Origin: Pseudobutyrivibrio sp. OR37
GTDB lineage: Bacteria; Bacillota; Clostridia; Lachnospirales; Lachnospiraceae
Reading direction: 5' to 3'
DNA length: 64,000 nt
Assembly: GCF_900113655.1 (NCBI RefSeq)
Contig: NZ_FOQF01000006.1
Coordinates: forward strand, 1 to 64,000
This document shows positions 53,738 through 63,575 of the stretch, one piece after another; the stretch's first letter is position 1, and every line of letters begins with the position of its first letter. The translations under genes and the position numbers were made by a program. Below the pieces are notes generated by a model. The model was not told the DNA's origin. It worked only from the letters and a program-made list of their open reading frames with translations, and made no database searches.

Positions 53738-53920
53738 AATACATTATCCTAACTAGCTTCTAAAAAAGCTTGTTGATTCATCCCTACACTAATACGTTAG
53801 CAAATATAACTATTTATAGCAATAGTATTCACAATAAAATCATCTTTTTTAAAGCCATAGATTGTAGTAAAATATGTCCCATAGAGAATAATTAATTACA
53901 GATTAGAAAAGAGGTTTTAT

Positions 53921-54127
53921 ATGTACGATTTAACAGGAAAAACAATATTAGAAATAAAAGAATATGTTAATTCTCTCAGCAACGAGGAATTAGATAAGTT
54001 TATCGACGAGGTGGATTTTGCAGATTATGACTTCGATTTAGAGGCTCTTGATTTGCTCACAAGCTCACGTCTTTACGACTACATTCAGTACTCACACAAT
54101 GGAGAGGCTACTATATCATTTGACTAA
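53921..54127 (+). CDS. small acidic protein of unknown function
   Basis: 68 residues, highly acidic (SNEELDKFIDEVDFADYDFD, then EALDLLTSSRLYDYIQY). Helical, no membrane segment. AAGAGG precedes the ATG. Fourteen bases separate it from the GH5 gene, so the two are probably cotranscribed. Function unknown. Confidence 0.55.
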   Translation: MYDLTGKTILEIKEYVNSLSNEELDKFIDEVDFADYDFDLEALDLLTSSRLYDYIQYSHNGEATISFD

Positions 54128-54141
54128 TTGGGAGGATTATA

Positions 54142-55437
54142 ATGGTTAGTAAGAAGCAGAAGTTCTTAACAGTCATACTTGTAATAGTTCTTGCTATAGT
54201 TATTGTTGGCGGAGTTTTTGGAATCAGCTTTGTTAAGGGCAGGGTTACTTTCCCTTGGCAGCTTCAAAATAGCGAAGCTAAAACTGAACAGGTGAAGGAG
54301 CCTGCAAAGGAAGAGCCTAAGCTTGTAATAAAGGAAAAGAAACAGGACGAGTCCGCCAAAAAGGAACAAGAGCTTAAGAAAGCCAAAGAAGAAGCAGAGG
54401 CAGCTGTAGAAAAAGAAACAGAAAAAACTGAAGAAGAGCCTGTTGATAATCTTCTTAACGATATGAAGCTTAAATATTATGGCAAGCTTGCTGTTGAGGA
54501 TTCTCATCTTGTAGATGCAGATGGCCATGAGGTTCTTCTTATGGGCGTCAGCACTCATGGAATTAACTGGTATCCAGAATATGCTTCAGCAGAGACTCTC
54601 AAATCCTTAAGAGATACCTGGGGCATCAATGTCATCAGACTTGCTATGTACACAAGCGACTATAATGGTTATTGTGTGGCAGGTAAGGAAAACCAGGAAA
54701 AGCTTAAGGATATTATTGATGATGCAGTAGAAGCTGCAACTGATAACGATATGTATGTCATTATTGACTGGCACACATTAAATGATGCAGACCCTAACGA
54801 ATATAAGGCTGATGCTATTCAGTTCTTCGGTGAAATGGTGCGCAAATACAAGGATAACGAGAATGTTATCTACGAAATTTGTAACGAACCAAATGGAGAT
54901 ACCACTTGGAATGACGTTAGAAGATACGCTAACGAGGTTATTCCGGTCATCAGAAATGTTGATAAGGATGCTATCATTTTAGTGGGAACACCTAAGTGGG
55001 CTACCGATTTAGATTCAGTTTTAGATAAACCACTTGATTTTGATAATATCATGTACACATATCATTTTTATGCAGGCACTCATCATAAAGCTGAAAGAAA
55101 CGCTCTTAGAGATGCGTTGGATGAAGGTCTTCCAGTTTTCATTTCAGAGTATGGTTTGGTAGATGCTGATGGAGATGGAGACTTGAATGATAAAGAGGCT
55201 GATTATTGGTATGATATGATTCGCAAGGAATATGGTGTATCTTCTTGCATGTGGAATCTTTCAAACAAGGATGAAGGTTCTGCCATGATCAATGCTGATT
55301 GTGATAAGCTTTCAGATTTTACAGAAGAAGACCTTTCTGAATCAGCAATGTGGTTGATTGATCAAATTTCACAGCTTAAGCACAGTGATTTAGAAGAAGG
55401 TGTGGATTGGATCACACCTGAGAATAATAATAGATAG
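54142..55437 (+). CDS. membrane-anchored GH5 endoglucanase
   Basis: 431 residues: an N-terminal membrane anchor (about 9-29, not cleaved), a Lys/Glu-rich charged stalk (about 45-100), then a GH5 barrel (about 110-415). Key residues: NVIRLAMYT, DWHTLND, acid/base Glu249 in YEICNEPNG, and nucleophile Glu336 in VFISEYG, with a late Trp in SCMWNLSNKDEGSA. It looks like subfamily 2 cellulases and would cut beta-1,4-glucan at the cell surface. GGGAGG before the ATG. It is followed 13 bases later by the aminopeptidase gene. Confidence 0.92.
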   Translation: MVSKKQKFLTVILVIVLAIVIVGGVFGISFVKGRVTFPWQLQNSEAKTEQVKEPAKEEPKLVIKEKKQDESAKKEQELKKAKEEAEAAVEKETEKTEEEPVDNLLNDMKLKYYGKLAVEDSHLVDADGHEVLLMGVSTHGINWYPEYASAETLKSLRDTWGINVIRLAMYTSDYNGYCVAGKENQEKLKDIIDDAVEAATDNDMYVIIDWHTLNDADPNEYKADAIQFFGEMVRKYKDNENVIYEICNEPNGDTTWNDVRRYANEVIPVIRNVDKDAIILVGTPKWATDLDSVLDKPLDFDNIMYTYHFYAGTHHKAERNALRDALDEGLPVFISEYGLVDADGDGDLNDKEADYWYDMIRKEYGVSSCMWNLSNKDEGSAMINADCDKLSDFTEEDLSESAMWLIDQISQLKHSDLEEGVDWITPENNNR

Positions 55438-55450
55438 GAGATATTTAGCA

Positions 55451-57244
55451 ATGACAACTAATGAGAAAATCGCAGCTTTGCGTGATTTAATGAAAGAGAG
55501 AGGTATCGATATGTACCTCATCCCAACAGACGATTTTCATTCATCAGAATATGTAGGAGAGCATTTTAAGGCACGTAGCTTTATTACAGGATTTACAGGT
55601 TCAGCTGGTACAGCTGTAATCACACTTACAGAGGCACATCTTTGGGCAGATGGCAGATATTTCGTTCAGGCTGCAAAGCAGATTGCTGGTTCAGAGGTAA
55701 TCTTAGAGCGCATGGGCGAGCCAAACGTTCCAGAGGTTAACGAATTTATCGAAAACAATTTCCCATCAGGCGGTTGCCTTGGCTTTGACGGCAGATGCGT
55801 TTCAGCTAAGAATGCTGCAAAATATTTTGAAATTGCGCAGGAAAAGGGCGGCGAGCTTGCTACAACAGAAGATTTAGTAGATATGATTTGGGAGGACAGA
55901 CCTGCACTTCCAAAGGCTACTACATGGGTACTTGCAGACGAATTCTCTGGCGAGACTATGCAGTCAAAGGTAAGCCGCATCAGAGAAGAGATGAAAAAGA
56001 AAAAGGCAGATGCACATCTTATTACATGCCTTTACGATATTGCTTACATCATGAACCTTAGAGGAAATGATATCGACAACGTACCAGTTTTCCTTTCATT
56101 CCTTCTTATTACAGACGATAGCATCATTTTATTTACAGATACAACAAACTGGCCAGAGGAGGCTATGAGCTACCTCAACGAAAACGGCGTTAAGCTTTAT
56201 CCATACGATATGGTATATCACTACATGCAGAGCGCTGATATGGCAGATAGAAGAGTACTTCTTGACGAGAGCATTGTTAACTACAACCTTGTTAAGGCTC
56301 TTAAGGGCTCAGCTAAGATTATCGATGGAAAGAACCCATCAGAGCTTATGCGTGCTATCAAGAACGAAACAGAAATCAAGAACACACGCATTGCCCACAT
56401 TAAGGATGGCGTAGCTTGTACAAAGGCTATCAAATACATCAAGGAAAACGTTGGCAAGATTCCAATGACAGAAATCACAGCTTCTGACTACTACGAGGCT
56501 AGACGTAAGGAGCAGGAAAACTATGTGGACCTTTCATTTGGCACTATTTCTGCTTACGGACCAAACGCTGCAATGATGCATTACAGTGCAAAGGCTGGTT
56601 CTGAAGCAACCCTTAAGCCAGAGGGATTTTTGCTTGTTGATTCAGGAGCCCACTACCTTGAGGGTACTACAGATATCACTAGAACTATCGCACTTGGCGA
56701 GCTTACACAGCAGATGAAGGAATACTATACAGTAGTTCTTCGTTGCCACTTAAGACTTATGGCTGCAAACTTCCCTAAGGGAGCTACAGGAGCAAACCTT
56801 GACATCCTTTCACGTGGACCAGTTTGGGATATGGGACTTGATTACAGATGTGGTACAGGCCACGGTGTAGGTCACATCCTTAACGTACACGAAGGACCTA
56901 ACAACTTCCGTTGGAGAACTGTTAATGGTGGACCATCAGCAGAAATCCAGCCAGGCATGATCACAACAGATGAGCCAGGTCTTTACATTGAAGACGGCTT
57001 CGGTATCCGTATCGAAAACGAACTCCTTTGCGTACCAGGCGAGACTACAGAATACGGCGAGTTCCGTCATTTCGAAGCAATCACATACTGCCCATACGAA
57101 TTGGATGCAGTTATTCCAGAGATGCTTACAGAATACGAAAAGAAGACTCTTAACGACTACCACGCAATGGTTCGCGAAACACTCAAGCCATACCTCACCG
57201 ACGAGGAAAACGCATGGCTCGCTAAGGAAACACGTGAGATATAA
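55451..57244 (+). CDS. pepP: aminopeptidase P (Xaa-Pro aminopeptidase, M24B)
   Basis: 597 residues from ATG 55451 (TAGGAGAT before it; frame open upstream into the GH5 gene). Two creatinase-like N-terminal domains (DMYLIPTDDFHSSEYVGEHF, GFTGSAGTAVITL, LWADGRYFVQA) and a C-terminal pita-bread domain with the dinuclear metal site: LVDSGAHYLEGTTDITRT, GTGHGVGHILNVHEGP, TDEPGLYIEDGFGIRIENE. Removes N-terminal residues before proline in the cytoplasm. Length is typical of the long form. Confidence 0.94.
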   Translation: MTTNEKIAALRDLMKERGIDMYLIPTDDFHSSEYVGEHFKARSFITGFTGSAGTAVITLTEAHLWADGRYFVQAAKQIAGSEVILERMGEPNVPEVNEFIENNFPSGGCLGFDGRCVSAKNAAKYFEIAQEKGGELATTEDLVDMIWEDRPALPKATTWVLADEFSGETMQSKVSRIREEMKKKKADAHLITCLYDIAYIMNLRGNDIDNVPVFLSFLLITDDSIILFTDTTNWPEEAMSYLNENGVKLYPYDMVYHYMQSADMADRRVLLDESIVNYNLVKALKGSAKIIDGKNPSELMRAIKNETEIKNTRIAHIKDGVACTKAIKYIKENVGKIPMTEITASDYYEARRKEQENYVDLSFGTISAYGPNAAMMHYSAKAGSEATLKPEGFLLVDSGAHYLEGTTDITRTIALGELTQQMKEYYTVVLRCHLRLMAANFPKGATGANLDILSRGPVWDMGLDYRCGTGHGVGHILNVHEGPNNFRWRTVNGGPSAEIQPGMITTDEPGLYIEDGFGIRIENELLCVPGETTEYGEFRHFEAITYCPYELDAVIPEMLTEYEKKTLNDYHAMVRETLKPYLTDEENAWLAKETREI

Positions 57245-57285
57245 AATACTAGGTTGTATTAGGTACATCTAAACACAAGCTTGTA

Positions 57286-57353
57286 GTGAACAAGCACTAA
57301 ATGTTTTGAACGAAGCATCCTAGCTGAGTGAAAAATATTTAGGGCTTGTTCAC
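57286..57353 (+). other. long hairpin upstream of polA
   Basis: GTGAACAAGC pairs with GCTTGTTCAC and CTAAAT with ATTTAG, with one mismatch between and about a 34-base loop part. It shares the AACAAGC/GCTTGTT outer stem and AT-rich inner stem with the element at 34089-34171. It may be a repeat family or an mRNA leader structure. Confidence 0.6.
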
Positions 57354-57392
57354 GTAACAAGCGTAAAATTTAGAAAGACTAGGACTAATGTT

Positions 57393-60095
57393 ATGAAATT
57401 ACTTTTAATGGATGGACATAGTATTGCAAACAGGGCTTTTTATGGAGTCCCAGACCTTACAAATAGCGCCGGAGAACACACCGGCGCCATTTTTGGTTTC
57501 TTGAATATGATGTTCAAATTTATAGAGGATGAGCAGCCAGATAATTTTGCTGTTGCATTCGATGTACATGCACCAACCTTCCGTCACAAGATGTTTGATG
57601 CATACAAGGGCACACGTAAGCCTATGCTTCCAGAGCTTAAGGAGCAGATTCCACGTATCCAGGAAATGCTTAAAGCTATGGGAGTTCCAGTTATTACTTT
57701 GGAGGGCTGGGAAGCTGATGATATCCTTGGTACTCTTTCTAGAATGGGAGAGGAAAAGGGCTTTGATGTCACTATCGTATCAGGAGATAGAGATTTACTT
57801 CAGCTTGCCACTGAAAAGGTTAAAATCTCCATTCCAAAGACTAAAAAGACAGGAACAGAAATAGAACAGTATTACGCTAAGGATGTACAGGCTCTTTACG
57901 GAGTTACTCCAAAGCAGTTTATCGATATTAAAGCTCTTATGGGTGATGCTTCAGATAACATCCCTGGTGTTGAGGGAATCGGTGAAAAGACAGCATCTGC
58001 CCTTATTCAGAAATATGGCTCTATCGAGGAGTGCTACGCTCATGTAGAAGAGCTGAAGCCACCTAGAGCTTCAAAGAATCTTGCAGCCCAGTGGGATATT
58101 GCAGTTCTTTCAAAGGAGCTTGCTACTATTAATCTTCAGGCACCAATAGAGCTTAAGGAAGGCTGTACAAAGCTTGAAAACATATTTACAGAAGAGGCAT
58201 ATCTTCTTTGCAAGAGATACGAGCTTAAAAAGCTTTTACCTAGATTTGAAAGCACTACCACAGAAAAGGTGCAGGATACCACTTCTGAAACCTTTAAGAG
58301 GATATCTGACCTTGGTGATGTGGAAAACTTCTTTTCAGATTTAAAGAAAAGTGGAAAAGCCTTCATCGGCGCTAGCATTATGGCAGGCTCAGATAAAACT
58401 ATAAAGGGTGTAGCACTTTCTGTAGGAGATTCTACTATTTATATAGATTGCGCAGGCTTTATCACACCTGATTACGTTGCACACAAGCTTATGGAGGTAA
58501 GTGCAGCAGATGTAAGGCTTTGCTTCTGGGATTTAAAGAATGCCATGCATTTAATCTACAACCTTCTTGGTGATTCTGAGAAGCAGGCTGTTGAAGAAAA
58601 AGGTGGTAAGGCAGTCATTTTCCCATCAGCTTGTGATGTGACAGTGGCAGCATATCTACACAATCCTACTAAAAATGATTACACAGCAGATGATGTGGCT
58701 AGCGAAGTGCTTTCCATCATCATTCCAGCTGCGGCAGATTTATTTGGCAAGAAAAAGCTTGAAGCAGCCTTAGAGGACGACAGCATGCTTGAGGCTGTAA
58801 CTACCTACGCTTGTTACAATGCTTATGTAGCTTACGCCGCTTTTGAAAAGGTTATTGCAGAAATAAAGGAAGAGGGCATGCTCAAGATTTACGATGAAAT
58901 CGAGCTTCCTTTAGTATATACCTTGTTTGATATGGAAATTGCAGGAATTGCCATGGATGCCAAGGCTTTGGCTGAATTTGGTGATAAGCTTGCGGTTAGA
59001 ATAGCAGAGCTTGAAAAAAATATTTATGAGCAGGCAGGGGAACAGTTTAACATTAATTCTCCAAAGCAGCTTGGAATCGTACTTTTTGAGAAGCTTGGAA
59101 TTCAGGGAGGTAAAAAAACAAAGACAGGTTATTCTACAGCTGCTGATGTTTTGGAAGAACTTTCCTCTACAAATCCAATAATATGTGATATATTAGAGTA
59201 TAGACAGCTAGCAAAGCTAAAAAGCACATACGCTGATGGCCTTGCAAATTGCGTAGATTCAGATGGCAGAGTTCGTTCTACTTTCATGCAGACTGTAACT
59301 GCAACAGGGCGAATCAGCTCTACCGAGCCTAATCTTCAGAACATTCCAATCAGAATGGAACTTGGTAAGGAGATTAGAAAGGTATTCCATCCGAAGGAGG
59401 GTTATGTTTTCTTAGACGCGGATTACTCTCAGATTGAGCTTAGGGTGTTGGCACATATGTCTGGTGACGACAATCTGATAGGTGCGTTTAAGGCAGGACA
59501 GGACATTCACCGCTCCACAGCCTCACTTGTGTTTTCAACACCGTTTGAAGAGGTTACGGATTTGCAGCGTCGTAGGGCAAAGGCCGTTAATTTCGGTATT
59601 GTTTATGGCATTAGTGCATTTGGTCTTGCTAAAGATATAGATGTAAGCAGGGGTGAAGCACAGGAATACATTGATAATTACTTTTTGGCATATCCAAAAA
59701 TGCATGTATTTCTAGAGGGCTTAAAGGCTGAAGGTAAAGAAAAGGGCTATGTAACTACCATGTATGGCAGACGTCGTCCGATTCCAGAACTTTCATCCTC
59801 AAACTTTATGACAAGACAGTTTGGTGAGAGAGTGGCGATGAATTCCCCTATACAGGGCACAGCTGCTGATATTATCAAGATTGCCATGGTCAGAGTACAT
59901 GATAGACTGCTTAGTGAGCATCTACACTCTAAGCTGTTATTACAGGTCCACGATGAGCTGTTGGTTGAAACCTTGGAATCGGAACGTTCCCAGGTAGAGA
60001 AGCTTATTCGCGAGGAAATGGAGAACGCAGCAGCCCTTTCAGTAAAACTAGAAATAGATATGAATGCTGGAAATAACTGGGCTGAGGCTCATTAA
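57393..60095 (+). CDS. polA: DNA polymerase I
   Basis: 900 residues. An N-terminal 5'-nuclease (1 to about 290: LLMDGHSIANRAFYG, EADDILGTL, SGDRDLLQL, GDASDNIPGVEGIGEKTA), a middle region in the place of the 3'-5' exonuclease without its DxE motif (so no proofreading expected), and a full polymerase domain: motif A DADYSQIELRVLAH, motif B RRRAKAVNFGIVYG, motif C QVHDELLVE. Fills gaps and removes RNA primers. AGGA before the ATG. Confidence 0.97.
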   Translation: MKLLLMDGHSIANRAFYGVPDLTNSAGEHTGAIFGFLNMMFKFIEDEQPDNFAVAFDVHAPTFRHKMFDAYKGTRKPMLPELKEQIPRIQEMLKAMGVPVITLEGWEADDILGTLSRMGEEKGFDVTIVSGDRDLLQLATEKVKISIPKTKKTGTEIEQYYAKDVQALYGVTPKQFIDIKALMGDASDNIPGVEGIGEKTASALIQKYGSIEECYAHVEELKPPRASKNLAAQWDIAVLSKELATINLQAPIELKEGCTKLENIFTEEAYLLCKRYELKKLLPRFESTTTEKVQDTTSETFKRISDLGDVENFFSDLKKSGKAFIGASIMAGSDKTIKGVALSVGDSTIYIDCAGFITPDYVAHKLMEVSAADVRLCFWDLKNAMHLIYNLLGDSEKQAVEEKGGKAVIFPSACDVTVAAYLHNPTKNDYTADDVASEVLSIIIPAAADLFGKKKLEAALEDDSMLEAVTTYACYNAYVAYAAFEKVIAEIKEEGMLKIYDEIELPLVYTLFDMEIAGIAMDAKALAEFGDKLAVRIAELEKNIYEQAGEQFNINSPKQLGIVLFEKLGIQGGKKTKTGYSTAADVLEELSSTNPIICDILEYRQLAKLKSTYADGLANCVDSDGRVRSTFMQTVTATGRISSTEPNLQNIPIRMELGKEIRKVFHPKEGYVFLDADYSQIELRVLAHMSGDDNLIGAFKAGQDIHRSTASLVFSTPFEEVTDLQRRRAKAVNFGIVYGISAFGLAKDIDVSRGEAQEYIDNYFLAYPKMHVFLEGLKAEGKEKGYVTTMYGRRRPIPELSSSNFMTRQFGERVAMNSPIQGTAADIIKIAMVRVHDRLLSEHLHSKLLLQVHDELLVETLESERSQVEKLIREEMENAAALSVKLEIDMNAGNNWAEAH

Positions 60096-60122
60096 AAAGT
60101 AGAAAAGGAGAAAAAAAGAGTT

Positions 60123-60824
60123 ATGTTCCCAAGACAAGAAATCAAATCAAATGCAAAAGCAGCACTTAAGGCTAACTATTGGCCAGTAATTGGTATCCTA
60201 TTATTAGGATCAATCCTTAGCGGTGTTATCATTGGAGTAGCACAGATTCCAAGTACTGTAGCTACAGTTCAGGCTTCACTTGCAGGAGTAGATTACGTAC
60301 CAACAACATCATTATTCACATCATGCTTATCAATTGTGGGTGGCTTAATTTCAATGTTATTTGAAGTTGGTATTGCACGTTTTGCATACAGAGTTTACAG
60401 AGGAGATGCTCCAGAGGTTGGCGATTTATTCGCAGCTTTCAAGGATGGTAACTTTGGTAGAGTATTAGGTGGTATGATCTTAGTAGGTATCTATACTTTC
60501 CTTTGGTCTTTACTTTTCATCATTCCTGGTATTGTTAAGGCTTATCAGTATTCAATGATGCCATACCTTCTTATTGACAGACCAGACCTTTCAATCAAGG
60601 AGTGCTTCGCAATGTCTAAGCAGATGACATCAGGCTTCAAGTGGAGCTTATTCGTACTTGAGTTAAGCTTCATTGGATGGGCAATCCTTGCTGTATTTAC
60701 ATTAGGTATTCTTGATATCTTCTTCGTAACACCTTACCTTACACTTGCTATGGGTGGTGCATACGATTACTTAAAGAGAACTAGAATGGAAACAACTGCT
60801 GAGACAACAGAAACAGCAGAGTAA
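60123..60824 (+). CDS. DUF975-family membrane protein
   Basis: 233 residues with about five or six membrane helices. Family features: start RQEIKSNAKAALKANYWPVI, GIARFAYRVYRGDAPEVGDL, and the IIPGIVKAYQYSMMPYLLID block. Role unknown; an integral inner-membrane protein. 27 bases after polA, so probably cotranscribed with polA and coaE. Confidence 0.85.
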   Translation: MFPRQEIKSNAKAALKANYWPVIGILLLGSILSGVIIGVAQIPSTVATVQASLAGVDYVPTTSLFTSCLSIVGGLISMLFEVGIARFAYRVYRGDAPEVGDLFAAFKDGNFGRVLGGMILVGIYTFLWSLLFIIPGIVKAYQYSMMPYLLIDRPDLSIKECFAMSKQMTSGFKWSLFVLELSFIGWAILAVFTLGILDIFFVTPYLTLAMGGAYDYLKRTRMETTAETTETAE

Positions 60825-60844
60825 AAGGTAATTTAACAATTAAT

Positions 60845-61438
60845 ATGAAATTTATTGGAATTACAGGGGGCATCGGCGCTGGCAAAAGCACGGTGCTCTC
60901 TTTACTAAAAGAAAATTTTAATTGCAGGATTTTACTTGCAGATGAAGTGGCTGCCCAGCTCATGATGGCAGGCACACAATGCTTTGAGGCAGTGGTAGGT
61001 CTTCCATGGCCTGAGAGCATTGTAGGAACTGACGGACAGATTAATCGTCCACTTATGGCAAAGCTTATGTTTGCAGATGATAATCTTAGGGAGTCGGTGA
61101 ATGGTATAGTGCACCCAGCAGTAGAAAGGGAAGTACTAAATCAAGTAGAGGAAGAACGAAAAAAGCACAATATAGAGTATTTTTTCTTTGAAGCTGCATT
61201 GCTCATAGAATGTGGATATGGTAAACTTGTTGATGAGATGTGGTATATATATGCCGATGAAGAAATAAGGACAAAACGCCTTATGGAATCAAGAGGCTAT
61301 GGGGTTGAAAGAATAAAAAATACTATCATGTCTCAACGTAGCGATGCATCCTTTAGAGAGCATGCAGATAGGATTATTGATAATAGCGGGGATAAGGAAT
61401 CTACCTTAGCTCAGCTTAAGACCATATTGTCAGATTAA
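60845..61438 (+). CDS. coaE: dephospho-CoA kinase
   Basis: 197 residues: P-loop GITGGIGAGKSTVLSLL at the N-terminus, LADEVAAQLM, HPAVEREVLNQVEEE, FFFEAALLIECGYG and the lid RMESRG-like RLMESRGYG. Last step of coenzyme A synthesis. Compact standard length. Often near polA in Firmicutes. A weak ribosome binding site (AAGG, 14 bases upstream). Confidence 0.95.
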   Translation: MKFIGITGGIGAGKSTVLSLLKENFNCRILLADEVAAQLMMAGTQCFEAVVGLPWPESIVGTDGQINRPLMAKLMFADDNLRESVNGIVHPAVEREVLNQVEEERKKHNIEYFFFEAALLIECGYGKLVDEMWYIYADEEIRTKRLMESRGYGVERIKNTIMSQRSDASFREHADRIIDNSGDKESTLAQLKTILSD

Positions 61439-61460
61439 TAATTTCCGAGGAGTGTAGTTT

Positions 61461-63542
61461 ATGGAGACGAAGGATATTGTATTTGGGTTAGATATCGGTA
61501 CCAGAAATGTCATTGGTACAGTAGGATATCTAGATGGGGATGAATTTCATGTTATCGCGCAGGACTTAAAAGAGCACGATACACGTGCTATGCTTGACGG
61601 ACAGATTCACGACATAGGCCGTGTAGGCGCTACCTGTGATGATGTTAAAAAGGCTCTTGAGGCCAAAACAGGCTTTACACTTTCTGAAGTATGTATAGCT
61701 GCTGCTGGTCGTGTACTTCGTACAGTCACCACCCACGTGGAGCTTGAGTACCCAGAAGAAACAGTTGTTACTGGCGAGGATTTGCACACCCTTGATATGA
61801 TGGGCATCGAGCAGGCCGGTAAGGAAATCAAGGGCGAAGAAGATAAAAAATACAAATTTTTCTGTGTAGGCTATTCTACAGTTAAATATTATTTGAATGG
61901 TGATGTGTTCACTTCACTTGAAGACCATAAGGCAGATGTTATCGGGGAGGATATTATCGTAACCTTCCTTCCAGAGGATGTTGTAGATGGTCTTTATGCT
62001 GCTGTTGGCAAGGCAGACCTTTCGGTTGCCAATCTTACCTTGGAGCCTATTGCAGCTATCAATGTTGCCATTCCTCAGAATTTCCGCATGCTTAATATAG
62101 CACTTGTGGATGTAGGCGCAGGTACCTCCGATATCTGTGTCACCAGAGATGGAAGCATCATTGCTTACGGCATGATTCCTATGGCGGGCGATGAGCTTAC
62201 AGAGGTTTTAGTTCACGAATTTTTAGTAGACTTTGCCACAGCTGAAAACATCAAGCGTGCATCTACTAAGGGTGGAGAAATCACTTACGAGGATATTATG
62301 GGCATCAGCCATACCATCAAATCAGAGGATGTATGGAAGCTCACAGATCCAATCATGGAAAAAATTGCAGGAGAAGTTTCTGCCAAGATTCAGGAGCTTA
62401 ACGGTGGCAAATCTGTATCAGCAGCCTTTGTAGTAGGTGGCGGTGGCAAAATTCACGGCTTTACAGAAGCTTTGGCAAAGGACTTAAAAATCATGCCAGA
62501 GCGTGTAGCCCTTCGTGGCGAGGAAGTCATGAAGAACATTATTTTTGAGGAAGAGGATGTTGTAAAGGATTCACTTCTTGTTACACCTATTGGCATCTGC
62601 CTCAATTACTACGAAACAAAGAACAACTTTATCATGATTCACTTCAACGGTGAGATGATGAAATTATATGATAATGGTCAGCTTACAATTGTGGATGCTG
62701 CTATGCAGGCAGGCTTTTCAGCCGACCAGCTCTTCCCTAGAAGAGGCCGCGAGGTTAATTTCACGGTTAACGGAGTAGCCCGCATGATTCGCGGAACAGA
62801 GGGTGAATCAGCTGTTGTCACAATGAATGGCAGGACAGTGGGTATTAACACACCTCTTGAATTCAACGCGGATGTTACACTTGTTCCATCTACAGTTGGC
62901 GAAGGCGGCACAGGCACAATTGCTGATTTATCGGAATTCACTACAGATTATCTGTACTTTACAGTTTGTGGTCACAGGGTTAAATGCCCTAAGTTTGTAG
63001 AGGTTAACGGCTCCATGGAGCCACCTACCTACGTTATCAAGGAAGGTGATGTGATTGAAACACGTCCTTTCTATACAGTTGGCCAGTTAGCAGAATTCAT
63101 GGATGTTACTATAGATGACAGATATGAAATTCTTGTAAATAATCGTCCATCAGGCTACGATTCTCTAGTTTATGAGAACTTTGTAATTGATTGGACCACC
63201 ACATCACAGGTTTCCTACGAAGGAGATTATATTGTAGATGATGGGGAAGGATTGCCAGAGGATTATCAGGCACCTGAATTAGAGGAAGCACCTGTTAAGG
63301 ATGCAAGAACAAAGATTAAGATTGAGACAGTGGATTTGCCAGTTAAAATCAATGGCAAGAACATGGTACTGTCAGGCAAGAAGGACTACATTTTCGTAGA
63401 CATCTATAATGTTATCGATTTCGATCCTAACGCAGGAAACGGCAGACCGCTTATCATCCGAATAAACGGTGAGAAATGCGGTTATTCTGATGAACTTCAC
63501 GCTAATGATGAGGTGGAGTGTTTCTGGAAGGATGCCAATTAA
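61461..63542 (+). CDS. FtsA/PilM-like ATPase, extended form
   Basis: 693 residues. An actin-like ATPase core: phosphate 1 VFGLDIGTRNVIGTVGYLDG, phosphate 2 ALVDVGAGTSDICVT, adenosine motif FVVGGGGKIHGFTEAL. A further ~330-residue C-terminal extension repeats motifs of the kind VEVNGSMEPPTYVIKEGD and IKINGKN..LSGKKDY. FtsA itself is about 420 residues, so this is a longer clostridial FtsA-like form. A role in cell division or envelope assembly is likely but not certain. Confidence 0.8.
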   Translation: METKDIVFGLDIGTRNVIGTVGYLDGDEFHVIAQDLKEHDTRAMLDGQIHDIGRVGATCDDVKKALEAKTGFTLSEVCIAAAGRVLRTVTTHVELEYPEETVVTGEDLHTLDMMGIEQAGKEIKGEEDKKYKFFCVGYSTVKYYLNGDVFTSLEDHKADVIGEDIIVTFLPEDVVDGLYAAVGKADLSVANLTLEPIAAINVAIPQNFRMLNIALVDVGAGTSDICVTRDGSIIAYGMIPMAGDELTEVLVHEFLVDFATAENIKRASTKGGEITYEDIMGISHTIKSEDVWKLTDPIMEKIAGEVSAKIQELNGGKSVSAAFVVGGGGKIHGFTEALAKDLKIMPERVALRGEEVMKNIIFEEEDVVKDSLLVTPIGICLNYYETKNNFIMIHFNGEMMKLYDNGQLTIVDAAMQAGFSADQLFPRRGREVNFTVNGVARMIRGTEGESAVVTMNGRTVGINTPLEFNADVTLVPSTVGEGGTGTIADLSEFTTDYLYFTVCGHRVKCPKFVEVNGSMEPPTYVIKEGDVIETRPFYTVGQLAEFMDVTIDDRYEILVNNRPSGYDSLVYENFVIDWTTTSQVSYEGDYIVDDGEGLPEDYQAPELEEAPVKDARTKIKIETVDLPVKINGKNMVLSGKKDYIFVDIYNVIDFDPNAGNGRPLIIRINGEKCGYSDELHANDEVECFWKDAN

Positions 63543-63575
63543 ATAAATATTTTAGTTAGAAAGATTATAGTTATA

